The position numbers and the translations under genes were made by a program. From the NCBI RefSeq assembly GCF_007828865.1, contig NZ_VIVK01000001.1, positions 2,728,001 to 2,792,000 on the forward strand: 64,000 nucleotides of DNA, in the 5' to 3' direction. The notes under the pieces are model-generated. The model searched no databases. It had not been told where the DNA came from and worked only from the letters and a program-made list of their open reading frames with translations. This DNA is from Kribbella amoyensis. GTDB lineage: Bacteria > Actinomycetota > Actinomycetes > Propionibacteriales > Kribbellaceae. Positions 9,070-18,274 of the stretch are shown piece after piece. Position 1 is the first letter of the stretch. Every line of letters starts with the position of its first letter.

Positions 9070-9846
9070 GTGAGGCCGACAGGGTGCGTGACCGTGACGG
9101 CGCCGACGGGACCGGCCGGTGTGCTGGTCGTGGTGGCGGACCCGGTGGTCCGGGCCGGGATCAGGGCGCTGGTCGGGGAGCACGCCCGGACCGAGGTGGC
9201 GGGCACGGCCGACAGCGTCCGGACCGCGGCGGCGGCGATCAGGCGGGACCATCCGGACCTGGTGCTGGTGGACTCGGTGCTGGTCGACTCGGCGCCGGGT
9301 GGCTCGATCGGCGAACTCGTGACCGTCTGCGCGGAGGGTGCCGCGGTTGGAGAGCGGCCGCGGGTGGTGGCGCTGGTCACGGGGGAGGCTCCGTCGCTGG
9401 CCAGGGTGCGCGGGTACTTCGCGGCCGGCGTCGACGGGATCGTGTCGACGGCCGAGGACATCGGCGACAGCCTGTTGGCGGTCCGCAGTGGGCGGGCGGC
9501 GGGTGGCTGGATCAGTCCGACCCTGGCCGCTGAGATCCTGCGCCGGACCGAGCCACCACCGAAGCCGGCGGTCGCCGAGGTGGCTGTTGCTCTGAGCAAC
9601 GTGACCCCGAGTGAGCACGCGGTGTTGCGATTGGTTGCTGATGGCAACACGGACCGGGAGATCGCGACCCGGTTGCACCGCAGTGAGCGGGTGGTGAAGT
9701 TCCACGTCTCGAACCTGCTCGCGAAGCTGCAGGCGCGGAATCGCGCGCACCTGGTCCAGCTGGCCGTTCGGTCAGGGTTGCTGCCGGTGCACTGTCCTTG
9801 CGGACAGGCCGCAGGTGTCCGATCGACACGGGACGTGGCGTCCTAG
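9070..9846 (+). CDS. LuxR/NarL-type response regulator, atypical receiver
   Basis: I choose the GTG at 9070 because AGAGGAGC lies 8 bases upstream; the frame is open back to 8962. The 258-residue protein has a receiver-like domain at residues 15-140 (VLVVVADPVVRAGIRALV, then DLVLVDSVLVDS) and a C-terminal LuxR helix-turn-helix (VTPSEHAVLRLVADGNTDREIATRLHRS). The conserved receiver lysine position reads GIVSTAED, so ordinary Asp-Lys phospho-signalling is doubtful. The C-terminal extension contains HCPCGQ. No sensor kinase is adjacent. It may regulate the secreted genes downstream, but this is unsupported. Confidence 0.8.
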   Translation: MRPTGCVTVTAPTGPAGVLVVVADPVVRAGIRALVGEHARTEVAGTADSVRTAAAAIRRDHPDLVLVDSVLVDSAPGGSIGELVTVCAEGAAVGERPRVVALVTGEAPSLARVRGYFAAGVDGIVSTAEDIGDSLLAVRSGRAAGGWISPTLAAEILRRTEPPPKPAVAEVAVALSNVTPSEHAVLRLVADGNTDREIATRLHRSERVVKFHVSNLLAKLQARNRAHLVQLAVRSGLLPVHCPCGQAAGVRSTRDVAS

Positions 9847-9907
9847 CTCCGGTTGACTCTTGCCAGTGGCCGTGGACGGCCGCAGGACAACGACAGGGAG
9901 TGGGACC

Positions 9908-10306
9908 ATGCGCGCAATCACCAAACTCACCCTGGGCATCGTCGCGACGGGGGCCTTGGGCGTCGCCGGTGCGGCCGTCGCGACCGCCGATCGCGGCGAC
10001 GGACTGCTCGCCTGCAACTCGGGCGAGATCTGCTTCGCCGAACACGCGAACGGCTCCGGCGGCCAGCGGCACTTCTACTACGGCTCGGCCAACCACGCTG
10101 CCGAGGGCAACTTCCACAACGGTGTGCCGTTCTACCACAACGCCAGCGCGATCATGAACCGCGACACCGTGAGCGCGGTCTGCGTGACCGAGTCCGGCGA
10201 CTGGGTGAACGACAGCTGGCAGTTCCCGGCCCGCTCCACCACCTGGTCCGCGTTCGCGTACGACCTGAACGACGAGAACGGACGGCACACACGCAGCGCC
10301 TGCTGA
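9908..10306 (+). CDS. Secreted peptidase inhibitor family I36-like protein
   Basis: The ATG at 9908 follows GGGAG at good spacing. The 132-residue precursor has a signal peptide (about residues 1-28, ending AVATA). The mature domain has the I36/beta-gamma-crystallin-like pattern: GEICFAEHANGSGG, FYYGSAN, NDSWQFPARSTTW. Family I36 is named for a Streptomyces metalloprotease inhibitor, but many members are untested. The four Cys (LLACNSGEIC, VSAVC, RSAC) could form two disulfides outside the cell. A GC-rich hairpin follows the stop. Confidence 0.75.
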   Translation: MRAITKLTLGIVATGALGVAGAAVATADRGDGLLACNSGEICFAEHANGSGGQRHFYYGSANHAAEGNFHNGVPFYHNASAIMNRDTVSAVCVTESGDWVNDSWQFPARSTTWSAFAYDLNDENGRHTRSAC

Positions 10307-10330
10307 CCGGATCGACCACCTCGCAAGGTC

Positions 10331-10359
10331 GCGGGGACCGGGCCGGGGCCGGTCCCCGC
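10331..10359 (+). terminator. Hairpin after the I36-like gene
   Basis: An 11-bp perfect stem (10331-10341 with 10349-10359, arm GCGGGGACCGG) carries a 7-base loop and no T-run. It is a likely factor-assisted terminator or mRNA 3' end. Confidence 0.55.
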
Positions 10360-10387
10360 GGTCGTTCGACTGGTCTGGGAGGACCTG

Positions 10388-11281
10388 GTGTTCCGAATCG
10401 CGGTGATCGTGCTCGGGCTGTTCGGATTGGTTGCCTGTGGCACTCGACAACCTGTTCCGGTGACGGCCGAGTTGCCGCCGTTGCCGGCCGGGGCGAAACC
10501 GTTCGAGCTGTTCCGGCGGGCCGATCTCCAGCAGGTGGAGAAGGCGGATCTCGTGTTGTTCACCGACTGCCTCGCCGCGGCCGGCTATCCCGAAGAGCGA
10601 GCCGTCGCCACCGGACCGGGCGCGGTGGCCGTCGCGCTGCTGCGGCCGGTGGTGACTCCGCGGACCGAGGTGGAGGCGCGCCGGTACGGATTCGGTGCGC
10701 CCGCGTCCGCCGTACAGGCTGAGGTGGTTCGCAAGGACTCGGCGTTCTACCAGGTGGCATCGCAGTGCGAGCAGTCGGCGCGGGCGCAGTTGGGTGATCC
10801 GCGCGAGGTGGGTGCGCTGCGGGACCGGTACACCGAGCTCGGCAACGCGCTCGTCCAGGATCGGGCGAAGCGGGTGACGGCGATCCTGACCGACTACGGC
10901 ACCAGGTTGTCGGCGTGCTTGGCCGGACGGGGGTACGCGCTGCCTGCGGGGCGGACGTTCGACGCGCGCGGTGACCTCTCGCAGTACGGAATCATCCGTG
11001 GCCACCACGACCCGGTACCGACGCCTGCACGATCACCGGGAGGGGTGGAGATACGGCCGGCGATCCCGGCTCGCGCTTATCGGCCGAGCCAGGCCGAGGT
11101 GGTGTTCGCGCTGGCCTTCGTACGGTGTGGTGTCTCGACCGGGTTGTTCGCGGAGCTGGACCGGTCCGAGCGGGCGATCGAGCAGGAGATCGTGGAGCGG
11201 CACGTGGCCGAGTTCCACGGGCTGAACCCGCGGATCGAGGCGCTGGCTCAGCGTGCGGCCGAGGTACTCAGGGACCGCTGA
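10388..11281 (+). CDS. Uncharacterised lipoprotein
   Basis: The GTG start at 10388 follows GGGAGGA. The 297-residue precursor has a short lipoprotein signal with lipobox LVAC at residues 14-17. The mature part is hydrophilic with scattered Cys (TDCLAAAGYPEE, VASQCEQSAR, LSACLAGRGYALP, VRCGVSTG). The CLAxxGY-type motifs recur in actinobacterial lipoproteins of unknown function. It ends in a 14-base convergent overlap with the Nudix gene. No enzymatic motif is recognised. Confidence 0.75.
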   Translation: MFRIAVIVLGLFGLVACGTRQPVPVTAELPPLPAGAKPFELFRRADLQQVEKADLVLFTDCLAAAGYPEERAVATGPGAVAVALLRPVVTPRTEVEARRYGFGAPASAVQAEVVRKDSAFYQVASQCEQSARAQLGDPREVGALRDRYTELGNALVQDRAKRVTAILTDYGTRLSACLAGRGYALPAGRTFDARGDLSQYGIIRGHHDPVPTPARSPGGVEIRPAIPARAYRPSQAEVVFALAFVRCGVSTGLFAELDRSERAIEQEIVERHVAEFHGLNPRIEALAQRAAEVLRDR

Positions 11282-12149
11282 AACGTTCGGGGACCAGGCG
11301 GCCGTTGCCGATGCGGTGCGCGACGAGGAACGCGCCGGGGGAGAACTTGCCGACCCGCAGACCGAGCTCCCGCGCCACCGCGGGCAGGACGGGGCGGTGC
11401 GAGCAGATCACGGTGATCTTCCCCGGCTTCCACACCCGCCCGGCCAGTCCGGTGAGCCCGGTCGGGTCCGCCTCGTAACCGCGCTCGGAGATCTCCGGGA
11501 GCAGGTGGATGTTCTTGCCGGTGAACGCGGCGTACGGCGCTACCGTGGCGGCGCACCGTTCGGCGTCACTGCTCATCACCCTGTTCACGCCCAGCGCCTC
11601 CAGGACGGGGACGAGCTGGTCGGCCGCCACCATGCCCCGGTCGGTCAACGGGCGGGCTGTGTCCTTGCCGGACCAGTCCTTCCGCTTCGTCGCCGGCGTG
11701 TGCCGCAGCAGTACGACCGTGGAGACCACGGGGATCACGGCTTCGAGGTTGTTCAGGATGTCGACGTCGCGGGGATAGCTGAGCCGTTTGGCCGCCTTGT
11801 CCACGCTGAGCCACTCCAGCTGGTCCACCTCGTCGTTCGGCTCGAACCCGCGTTCGTCGTCCAGGACCTGCGCGGACCAGTAGTGCACCAGCTTCGGCAC
11901 GGTGCCGCCGTTCTTGCGGACCTCGTACCGCTGGACGCCGACCGGCGGGCCGAGGACGACCGACTGCCCGGTCTCCTCCTCGATCTCGCGTCTGGCGGCC
12001 ACCAGGACGTGCTCGTGCGGAGTCAGCTTGCCCTTCGGCAGGGACCAGTCGTCGTACCGGGGGCGGTGGACCAGCAGGACCTGCCGGGTGCCGCGGCGCT
12101 CACGCCAGACGACGCCACCCGCGGCGATCACGGTCGCCGGGTTGCTCAT
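11268..12149 (-). CDS. MutT1-like Nudix hydrolase / histidine phosphatase fusion
   Basis: The 293-residue protein fuses a Nudix domain and a histidine-phosphatase-like domain, the architecture of mycobacterial MutT1, which removes oxidised guanine nucleotides and cleaves diadenosine polyphosphates. The Nudix box runs from Gly40 to Gly61 (GKLTPHE, then REIEEETG). The second domain starts near residue 145 with VLLRHTPA, supplying the RH motif, and has ICSHRPVLP later. The start is the ATG at 12147-12149. Its 3' end overlaps the convergent lipoprotein by 14 bases. It lies 55 bases downstream of the ppk stop on the same strand and may be co-transcribed. Confidence 0.9.
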   Translation of the reverse strand: MSNPATVIAAGGVVWRERRGTRQVLLVHRPRYDDWSLPKGKLTPHEHVLVAARREIEEETGQSVVLGPPVGVQRYEVRKNGGTVPKLVHYWSAQVLDDERGFEPNDEVDQLEWLSVDKAAKRLSYPRDVDILNNLEAVIPVVSTVVLLRHTPATKRKDWSGKDTARPLTDRGMVAADQLVPVLEALGVNRVMSSDAERCAATVAPYAAFTGKNIHLLPEISERGYEADPTGLTGLAGRVWKPGKITVICSHRPVLPAVARELGLRVGKFSPGAFLVAHRIGNGRLVPERFSGP

Positions 12150-12204
12150 GTCGGTTGACCTCGTGGGTGTTCGAGTCGGTTGACCTCAGCCCTACAGCCC
12201 GACC

Positions 12205-14400
12205 TTAGGTGATCGGGTCCGTCTGCCGGCGGCGGCCACGCGTAGCGATCAGCCGTTCCTGCAGATCGCGCAGCGGTTCGCCGTCGGGCCCGGTCAGCTT
12301 GGCCTCCCAGGTGTCGTCCGGCAGCAGCCACCAGGACCCGGTGCGCTCGTCGAACCCGAGGTCGAACAGCTCCCGCAGCTCGGCGACGTGGTCCGGTTCG
12401 CGGAGCTGGACGAGCACCTCGACCCGGCGGTCCAGGTTGCGGTGCATCAGGTCCGCCGAGCCGATCCACACCTCCGGCTCACCACCGTTCTCGAACCAGA
12501 AGACGCGGCTGTGCTCCAGGAACCGGCCGAGGATGCTGCGGACCCGGATGCTGTCCGACATCCCCGGAACCCCGGGCCGGATCGTGCAGATGCCGCGGAT
12601 CCACAGATCGACCTGGACGCCGGCCTGGGACGCGCGGTACAGGGCGTCGCAGGTGGCCTCGTCGACCAGGCTGTTCACCTTGATCCGGACCCGGGCCGGG
12701 CGCCCGGCGAGATGGTGCTGGATCTCCCGCTCGATCCGGTCGACCAGACCCCGGCGTACCGACTGCGGCGCGACCAGGAGCCGGCGGTACCCGGTGGTGC
12801 GGGCGAAGCCGGACAGGTGGTTGAACAGGTGGGCCACGTCCTCGGTGACCGCGGTGTCGCTGGTCAGCAGGCCGAGGTCCTCGTACATCCGGGCCGTCTT
12901 CGGGTGGTAGTTCCCGGTGCCGATGTGAACGTAGCGGCGCAGCCCGTCCGGCTCGTCGCGGACCACCATCGACAACTTGCAGTGCGTCTTCAGCCCGATC
13001 ACGCCGTACACCACGTGGCAGCCCGCGTGCTCCAGCTGACGGGCCCACTTGATGTTCGCCTGCTCGTCGAACCGGGCCTGGATCTCGACCAGGACCAGGA
13101 CCTGCTTGCCCGCCTCGGCCGCGTCGATCAGCGCGTCCACGATCGGCGAGTCACCGCTGGTCCGGTACAACGTCTGCTTGATCGCCAGCACGTGCGGGTC
13201 GGCCGCGGCCTGCTCGATGAACCGCTGCACCGACGTGGAGAACGAGTCGTACGGGTGGTGCACGAGCACGTCGCGCTGCTTGAGCGCGTGGAACATGTCG
13301 GCCGGGTTCGAGGTCTCCACCTCGGCCAGGTGCGGGTGCGTCGACGGGACGAACCCAGGGTACTTCAGCTCGGCCCGGTCCAGCGAGGCGATGTCGAACA
13401 GGCCGCGCAGGTCCAGCGGGCCGGGCAGCTCGAACACCTCGGACTCGGTCACCCCGAGCTCGGACAGCAGCAGCGCCCGGACCTGCGGGTCGATCGACTC
13501 CTCCACCTCGAGCCGGACCGGCGGACCGAACCGGCGCCGCAGCAGCTCCTTCTCGAGGGCGGCGAGCAGGTTCTCCGCATCGTCCTCCTCGACCTCCAGG
13601 TCCTCGTTGCGGGTGACCCGGAAGGTGTGGTGCTGGGTGACCTCCATGCCCGGGAACAGCTGGCCCAGGTGGGTCGCGATGACGTCCTCGAGCGGGACGA
13701 ACCGGCCCTCGGCGACCTGGACGAACCGCGGCAGCAGCGGCGGTACCTTGACCCGGGCGAAGTGCTCGCCGCCGGTGTCGGGGTTGCGGACCACCACGGC
13801 CAGGTTGAGCGAGAGGCCGGAGATGTACGGGAACGGATGCGACGGGTCGACGGCGAGCGGTGTCAGTACGGGGAAGACGCGTTCCCGGAAGAACCGGGTC
13901 ATCTCGTCCCGCTCGGTCTGCTCCAGCTCGTCCCAGCGCAGGATGTCGATGCCGACCTCGACCAGCGCCGGCTGCACCACCTTCCGCCAGGTCTCGGCCT
14001 GCCGGTCCATCAGCTCGCGGCTGCGGCTGAGACTGCGCTCGAGCACTTCGCGCGGCAGCAGCCCACTGGCGGACCGGACGGCCACCCCGGCCGCGATCCG
14101 CCGTTTCAGACCCGCGATCCGGACCATGTAGAACTCGTCCAGGTTGCTCGCGAAGATGGCCAGGAACTTGGCCCGCTCCAGCAACGGGACCCGGTCGTTC
14201 TCGGCCAGTTCGAGCACTCGCTGGTTGAACGCGAGCCAGCTCAGCTCACGATCCGAGAACCGGTCCATCGGCAGATCGCCGGCCTCCGCGATGTCGTACG
14301 GGGGCTCGACGTCGTATTCCCGGTTGTGCGACGCCAACAAGTCTCCAGCCACGTCGTCCAGCATCGCATTGTTTGGTGAACTGTAGGTTGCGGCAGGCAT
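12205..14400 (-). CDS. ppk: Polyphosphate kinase 1
   Basis: Ppk reversibly polymerises the ATP gamma-phosphate into polyphosphate. The product is about 731 residues from the ATG at 14400 (719 from 14364); neither start has a clear ribosome site. The family N-terminus [18 protein letters not shown] is followed by [18 protein letters not shown]. The catalytic core has [11 protein letters not shown], the phosphohistidine segment [21 protein letters not shown] and [15 protein letters not shown] single GTTCACC half-site lies at 14375-14381 near the start, so phosphate control is possible but unproven. It is divergent from the esterase gene at 14441. Confidence 0.95.
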   Translation of the reverse strand: MPAATYSSPNNAMLDDVAGDLLASHNREYDVEPPYDIAEAGDLPMDRFSDRELSWLAFNQRVLELAENDRVPLLERAKFLAIFASNLDEFYMVRIAGLKRRIAAGVAVRSASGLLPREVLERSLSRSRELMDRQAETWRKVVQPALVEVGIDILRWDELEQTERDEMTRFFRERVFPVLTPLAVDPSHPFPYISGLSLNLAVVVRNPDTGGEHFARVKVPPLLPRFVQVAEGRFVPLEDVIATHLGQLFPGMEVTQHHTFRVTRNEDLEVEEDDAENLLAALEKELLRRRFGPPVRLEVEESIDPQVRALLLSELGVTESEVFELPGPLDLRGLFDIASLDRAELKYPGFVPSTHPHLAEVETSNPADMFHALKQRDVLVHHPYDSFSTSVQRFIEQAAADPHVLAIKQTLYRTSGDSPIVDALIDAAEAGKQVLVLVEIQARFDEQANIKWARQLEHAGCHVVYGVIGLKTHCKLSMVVRDEPDGLRRYVHIGTGNYHPKTARMYEDLGLLTSDTAVTEDVAHLFNHLSGFARTTGYRRLLVAPQSVRRGLVDRIEREIQHHLAGRPARVRIKVNSLVDEATCDALYRASQAGVQVDLWIRGICTIRPGVPGMSDSIRVRSILGRFLEHSRVFWFENGGEPEVWIGSADLMHRNLDRRVEVLVQLREPDHVAELRELFDLGFDERTGSWWLLPDDTWEAKLTGPDGEPLRDLQERLIATRGRRRQTDPIT

Positions 14401-14426
14401 GTCAGCACGAAGGCAGCCATTGTTGC

Positions 14427-14432
14427 TAGCGT
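14427..14432 (+). promoter_or_regulatory. -10 hexamer TAGCGT before the esterase start
   Basis: TAGCGT lies 8 bases before the GTG at 14441 and there is no Shine-Dalgarno sequence, so a leaderless transcript is likely. Confidence 0.4.
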
Positions 14433-14440
14433 CACTCCCT

Positions 14441-15514
14441 GTGAACCGACGACTGGATTCGCTGCTGCGGTCGACCCTCGGTAACGCCGTGGGCGCGGTC
14501 CAGGGCACCGCTCTGCGCCCGATCACCGCGCTCCCACCGGCCGTCCGCCGCCGCCTCGCCGGGGCCCCGATCCAGATCGACGGCAACGTCCTCGACCCCG
14601 ATCTGCGGCTCCTGATGCGGATCGAGGCCCTGCTGCCCGGAACCGGCAAGAAGCAGTCCGTCGAGTCCGCCCGCGCCAACCTGCTCACCCTGACCAAGCT
14701 GGTCGCCGGCCGCCCCCGCGAGGTCCACCGCGTCACCGACCTGACCGTCCGCGGCGCCGACGGCCAGCTCGGCGCCCGCCTCTACGTTCCCCGGGATGCG
14801 GGCGACGGCCTGCTGGTCTTCTTCCACGGCGGCGGCTGGGTCGTCGGCGACCTGGAGACGCACGACGCGTACTGCCGTGACCTGGCCGTCGAGGCGCAGA
14901 CCCGCATCCTCAGCGTCGACTACCGCCGAGCCCCCGAAGCCGAAGCCCCGGTAGCCGCCGAAGACGCCATCGCCGCGTTCACCTGGGCCGCCGAACACGC
15001 CGCCGACCTGACCGTCGACCCCGCCAAGATCGCCGTCGGCGGCGACAGCTCAGGCGGCAACCTGGCCGCCGTGGTCGCCCAGCAGTGCGTACTCCGCAAC
15101 CTCCCGGCCCCGGCCTTCCAGCTCCTCATCTACCCAGCCGTCGACCTGGCCGCCCGCCGCCCCTCCCGAGACCTCTTCGCCGAAGGCTTCTTCCTCACCG
15201 AAGAAGACATCATCTGGTACCGCGACCACTACACCCCAGACCCCGAGCTCCGCCCCGACCCCATCGTCTCCCCGATCCACGGCCCCGGCGAGAACCTGGC
15301 CCCCGCCCACATCGTCACAGCCGGCTTCGACCCCCTCCGAGACGAAGGAGCCGACTACGCCACCCACCTGACCAGAGCCGGCACCCCCACAACCCACCAG
15401 AACGAACCAGCCATGCTCCACGGCTTCGCCAACATCCTCGCCCTGGGCGGCGAAACCAGAGCAGCCCAACTCCGCATAGCCCAAGCCCTGAAACAAGCAC
15501 TCAACCCAGAGTGA
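14441..15514 (+). CDS. Alpha/beta hydrolase, hormone-sensitive-lipase family esterase
   Basis: The start is the GTG at 14441, just after a -10 box. The 357-residue enzyme has the HSL-family oxyanion motif [11 protein letters not shown] near residues 125-135 and the nucleophile motif GGDSSGGN near 200-207. Late Asp ([10 protein letters not shown]) and His (MLHGFANI) complete a Ser-Asp-His triad. It probably hydrolyses short-chain esters or lactones in the cytoplasm, as there is no signal peptide. From about 14900 to the stop, third positions shift to C and A with few G, unlike the 5' half. This skew continues past the gene boundary pattern discussed in the findings. Confidence 0.88.
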   Translation: MNRRLDSLLRSTLGNAVGAVQGTALRPITALPPAVRRRLAGAPIQIDGNVLDPDLRLLMRIEALLPGTGKKQSVESARANLLTLTKLVAGRPREVHRVTDLTVRGADGQLGARLYVPRDAGDGLLVFFHGGGWVVGDLETHDAYCRDLAVEAQTRILSVDYRRAPEAEAPVAAEDAIAAFTWAAEHAADLTVDPAKIAVGGDSSGGNLAAVVAQQCVLRNLPAPAFQLLIYPAVDLAARRPSRDLFAEGFFLTEEDIIWYRDHYTPDPELRPDPIVSPIHGPGENLAPAHIVTAGFDPLRDEGADYATHLTRAGTPTTHQNEPAMLHGFANILALGGETRAAQLRIAQALKQALNPE

Positions 15515-15527
15515 GGTCGGGCGTTCG

Positions 15528-16145
15528 TCATTCCTCGACTTCGACCTCGTACATCACCCAGTTGCCGTTGGCGGCCGACAGGGTAAACCGCCAGGTCTGG
15601 GTGGATGATCGCCTGCGCACGGGCGCGGCAGTCGGGGCCGTCCGCTCGGTGTAGTCGCCCGTCCGGATCCTCACAGTCCCACCAACTCGACCGGACGAGC
15701 CTGTGAAGAGGCCGTCCACGGCGACGAGGTGGTCCACGTAATCCCCCGAGAGACCACCGTTGCTGCCATTGGTCGTCTTCAGATAGTCGGCAGTACCAGC
15801 GCACCCAAGGCAACCTTCGTCGCTCGCGGCAAGCAGCGGATCCACGTCACCGGTCGCGTAAGCGTGATTCAGCAACTGAACGTAATACCCAACGAACGCC
15901 TCAGCGGCGGGCATCGCGAGTCCTACGGCTGCTCCCGGCCGACTCGGTGGCGTCACAGCAGCTTGGGAGGAGCCGGCCGCGGCCGACGGAGTACCAGAAA
16001 CCTGGGAGTCGGCCGGAGCATTCGTACAGGACATCGGGATGCAAACAATCATGAGCAAGCTGACGGCCTTTGCCGCAGTCAGGAGTACCGATCTGGACAG
16101 ACGACGCAATGCCGGTGCCTGGAAGAGCAAGCCAACACGAATCAT
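15528..16145 (-). CDS. DUF6318-type lipoprotein (paralogue 3, last in operon)
   Basis: The 205-residue precursor has a lipoprotein signal with PMSC (Cys40) and then a Ser/Ala/Pro-rich linker. The DUF6318 domain contains PGAAVGLAMPAAEAFVGYYVQLLNHA, the CxxC motif GCLGC, and a C-terminal GNWVMYEVEVEE. The ATG overlaps the previous gene's stop (ATGA). Function is unknown; the domain fold resembles small secreted ligand-binding modules, which is inference. It is the last of a four-gene operon running from 18274 to 15528. Confidence 0.8.
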   Translation of the reverse strand: MIRVGLLFQAPALRRLSRSVLLTAAKAVSLLMIVCIPMSCTNAPADSQVSGTPSAAAGSSQAAVTPPSRPGAAVGLAMPAAEAFVGYYVQLLNHAYATGDVDPLLAASDEGCLGCAGTADYLKTTNGSNGGLSGDYVDHLVAVDGLFTGSSGRVGGTVRIRTGDYTERTAPTAAPVRRRSSTQTWRFTLSAANGNWVMYEVEVEE

Positions 16146-16750
16146 TGGCGAATCAGCTTCATCTCATACATGATCCAGCGGCCAGCCACGGGCGACAGTG
16201 CGAACTGACGCACGAAGGTTTCGGGTCGATGCGAAACAGCCTCGGAATCGCCGGTTGCCTTGCTGGAGTAGGCGCCGACGGCGACGGTCACCGAACCGCC
16301 TAGCCGGCCGGTGGTGCCTAGCTTCAGCTTGGGCTCACCGATCCGCTCGCGATAGTCGCCGACCAGGCCGTTGTTCCGTGCGTTGGTTCTGACCACGAAG
16401 TCCGCGTACAGCCGACAGCGCCTGCATCCTGGATCGCTCTCGGCCAACATCGGACGCGTGTCACCGGTCTCGGACGAATAGTTCAAGAGGTCTGTGTAAT
16501 AGCGGACAAACGCAGTACCTGCAGCTAGAGACAGACCGTGAGCTGCACCTGGCCGCACGGGCGGCTGAACTTTCGTGGGATCGGCCGTCGGCGCCGCAGC
16601 GGGTGTGTCCGTGGTCGACGCGGCCGCTCGGGAATCGCTGGAACCCGATTCGTCATCCGAGCAGCTGGCCAGGGCACAGACTGCGAGGGTCGCGAGAAGC
16701 TGGGCAACGCTCCGCCGGACAACCGCGCCCGTCGTACCTTGGTCAGTCAT
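16142..16750 (-). CDS. DUF6318-type lipoprotein (paralogue 2)
   Basis: The start is the ATG at 16748-16750, 4 bases after the stop of the upstream PKD gene; the longer open frame overlaps that gene. The 202-residue precursor has lipobox LASC (Cys30), a Ser/Ala/Thr-rich linker and the domain core PGAAHGLSLAAGTAFVRYYTDLLNYS. The CxxC motif is GCRRC, and the end reads GRWIMYEMKLI. It is about the same length as its two paralogues and shares their CxxC position. Surface-anchored, function unknown. Confidence 0.8.
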   Translation of the reverse strand: MTDQGTTGAVVRRSVAQLLATLAVCALASCSDDESGSSDSRAAASTTDTPAAAPTADPTKVQPPVRPGAAHGLSLAAGTAFVRYYTDLLNYSSETGDTRPMLAESDPGCRRCRLYADFVVRTNARNNGLVGDYRERIGEPKLKLGTTGRLGGSVTVAVGAYSSKATGDSEAVSHRPETFVRQFALSPVAGRWIMYEMKLIRQ

Positions 16751-16754
16751 CCGT

Positions 16755-17681
16755 TCAGTTCGACGGCTCAACCAGTACCGGAACGGCTTCCCGCACCTGC
16801 AGCGGAGTACCGGGACCCGTGATCGGTACGGTCCCATCCACGTACTGCCACCCAGTACCGGCAACGTTGAACCGCGCCGCGTAGTTGGTGGTCAGCCGCA
16901 CGCTGACGGCCGCCCGTTTCAGGTACTTGTGGGTGATGTCCTTGGCTGGATGAGGCCGCCCCGGCGTGGTGGTCGTCAGCGTCTTCCCATCCCCGAAGCT
17001 CCACGTATAGCTGACCGGCGTCGCCTCGACCACAACGGGGAATCCGAGGAGTTCGACTGTTGCCATCGTGACCTGGCCCCGATCGGTGTAGACGATCGTT
17101 GCCAAGTTCACGAGCGTTCGCCCGGACGGCTGGACCTTGACGCCAAGGCCGGGGAAAGCGACCGCCTTGGATGCGGTTAGAACCTGTTCCCACGTCACGT
17201 CTTCAGGCCGCGGACGCGGGACGACCGCTGTCGTCGGAGTTGGCTCCTGCGGCTGGTCCGGTTCGTACGGTTGGCAACGGGTCGGACCCGGCGTTGTGCC
17301 GTCGGGGCCTACTCGCCCGCAGATCCCGATGTTCAGTCTGAGATCTCCGCTTGGGGTGAACTTCGTCAGAGTTCGTGGCGTCATCCGCTCCGGCTTCGCT
17401 TCCTTCGCGGCTGCCGTCTTGGTCACCTGCGCCTTGTTCTGCTGACCTTTACGGTTGAACCGGCTCTCAGTCCGACGCTGTGCGTCAGCCACGACGCCCT
17501 CTCTGGTCGGCTTGACAACAACCTTGGGGGACGTAGTCGCGGCAGCGGCGGGCAAACCTGAGACCGCGCCGTGTGCGGCAGGGACCGCGGACGCGACAAT
17601 CGCACATACGAGGACGACAGCGCCGCACGTTGCGCCGATTGCCAGCGCTACGGGGACCGAAAGGCAGATCTTCGTCCTCAT
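16755..17681 (-). CDS. Exported PKD-domain protein
   Basis: The 308-residue protein has an N-terminal hydrophobic segment (about residues 8-38, then a possible AHGA cleavage site). A Lys/Arg/Thr-rich linker follows, with Cys pair ICGRVGPDG...TRCQPYEP near 118-140. A C-terminal PKD domain carries YTWSFGDGKTL and PAKDITHKYLKRAAVSVRL. PKD domains are extracellular beta-sandwiches usually used for protein or glycan binding. Its ATG overlaps the stop of the first DUF6318 gene by 4 bases and its own stop lies 4 bases before the next start, so all are co-translated. Confidence 0.8.
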   Translation of the reverse strand: MRTKICLSVPVALAIGATCGAVVLVCAIVASAVPAAHGAVSGLPAAAATTSPKVVVKPTREGVVADAQRRTESRFNRKGQQNKAQVTKTAAAKEAKPERMTPRTLTKFTPSGDLRLNIGICGRVGPDGTTPGPTRCQPYEPDQPQEPTPTTAVVPRPRPEDVTWEQVLTASKAVAFPGLGVKVQPSGRTLVNLATIVYTDRGQVTMATVELLGFPVVVEATPVSYTWSFGDGKTLTTTTPGRPHPAKDITHKYLKRAAVSVRLTTNYAARFNVAGTGWQYVDGTVPITGPGTPLQVREAVPVLVEPSN

Positions 17682-18274
17682 TGCGCCTCTTGCCTCAGCT
17701 CGTACATAACCCAGCTTCCGCCCTGCGCCGAAAGCGCGACCTCGCGGGTGTAAGTCGTTGCTGGGGTCGTAAACGGGCTCGCGGACGGCTTGTCGCGGCT
17801 CACGTACTTTCCAATGGTGACTACAGCCGAGCCCCCGAGTCTGCCGTTAGCGCCTCGAACGAGCTCGGAGACCTCGGTGACGTGTTCGTAGTAGTCACCA
17901 GTCAGCAGACCATTGGCCGCGTTCGACTTCTTCACGAAATCGGCGTACGCCTTGCATGCCTCACAGCCCGCGTCGCTGGCGCCCAGCATCGCGGATACGT
18001 CGCCGCTGTCCGACGAATAATTCATCAGGTCGCTGTAGTAGCGAACGAACGCCTCGGCGGCTGCCAGCGACAATCCTTGGGCCGCCGCAGGGCGCTCAGG
18101 CGGCTTACCAGGGGACTTTGTCACCGGGGTACTGGCGGAGGCAGAGCTTGCTGCCGTGGACGGCGCAGCAGTATCCGGGCGGCCCGCCTCTGGGCTGGAG
18201 GAAGTGCAGGCGGTCAGGCCTGCCACGGCCAATGATGCTGTCATCAGCAGTTTGAGGCGGTTGCGGTTAGTCAC
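17678..18274 (-). CDS. DUF6318-type lipoprotein (paralogue 1, first in operon)
   Basis: I place the start at the GTG at 18272-18274 because GGAGGG lies 9 bases upstream and a lipoprotein signal with LTAC (Cys23) follows directly. The 198-residue precursor has a Thr/Ala/Ser linker, then GLSLAAAEAFVRYYSDLMNYS. CxxC is present as GCEAC, and the C-terminus reads GSWVMYELRQEAQ. It opens the operon, about 200 bases downstream of the mshD stop. Role unknown. The conserved CxxC suggests a disulfide or a metal or thiol function, which is inference. Confidence 0.8.
   Translation of the reverse strand: MTNRNRLKLLMTASLAVAGLTACTSSSPEAGRPDTAAPSTAASSASASTPVTKSPGKPPERPAAAQGLSLAAAEAFVRYYSDLMNYSSDSGDVSAMLGASDAGCEACKAYADFVKKSNAANGLLTGDYYEHVTEVSELVRGANGRLGGSAVVTIGKYVSRDKPSASPFTTPATTYTREVALSAQGGSWVMYELRQEAQ

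Noticed and set aside
12388..14379. A 663-codon plus-strand open frame antisense to ppk
   Set aside because: It mirrors the ppk reading frame, is extremely rich in Arg/Gln/Val/Asp and has no family resemblance. High-GC codon bias leaves antisense frames open.
14375..14381. GTTCACC half-site near the ppk start as a full PHO box
   Set aside because: Flanking 11-base positions do not match, so it is a single half-site. Noted under ppk but not called a box.
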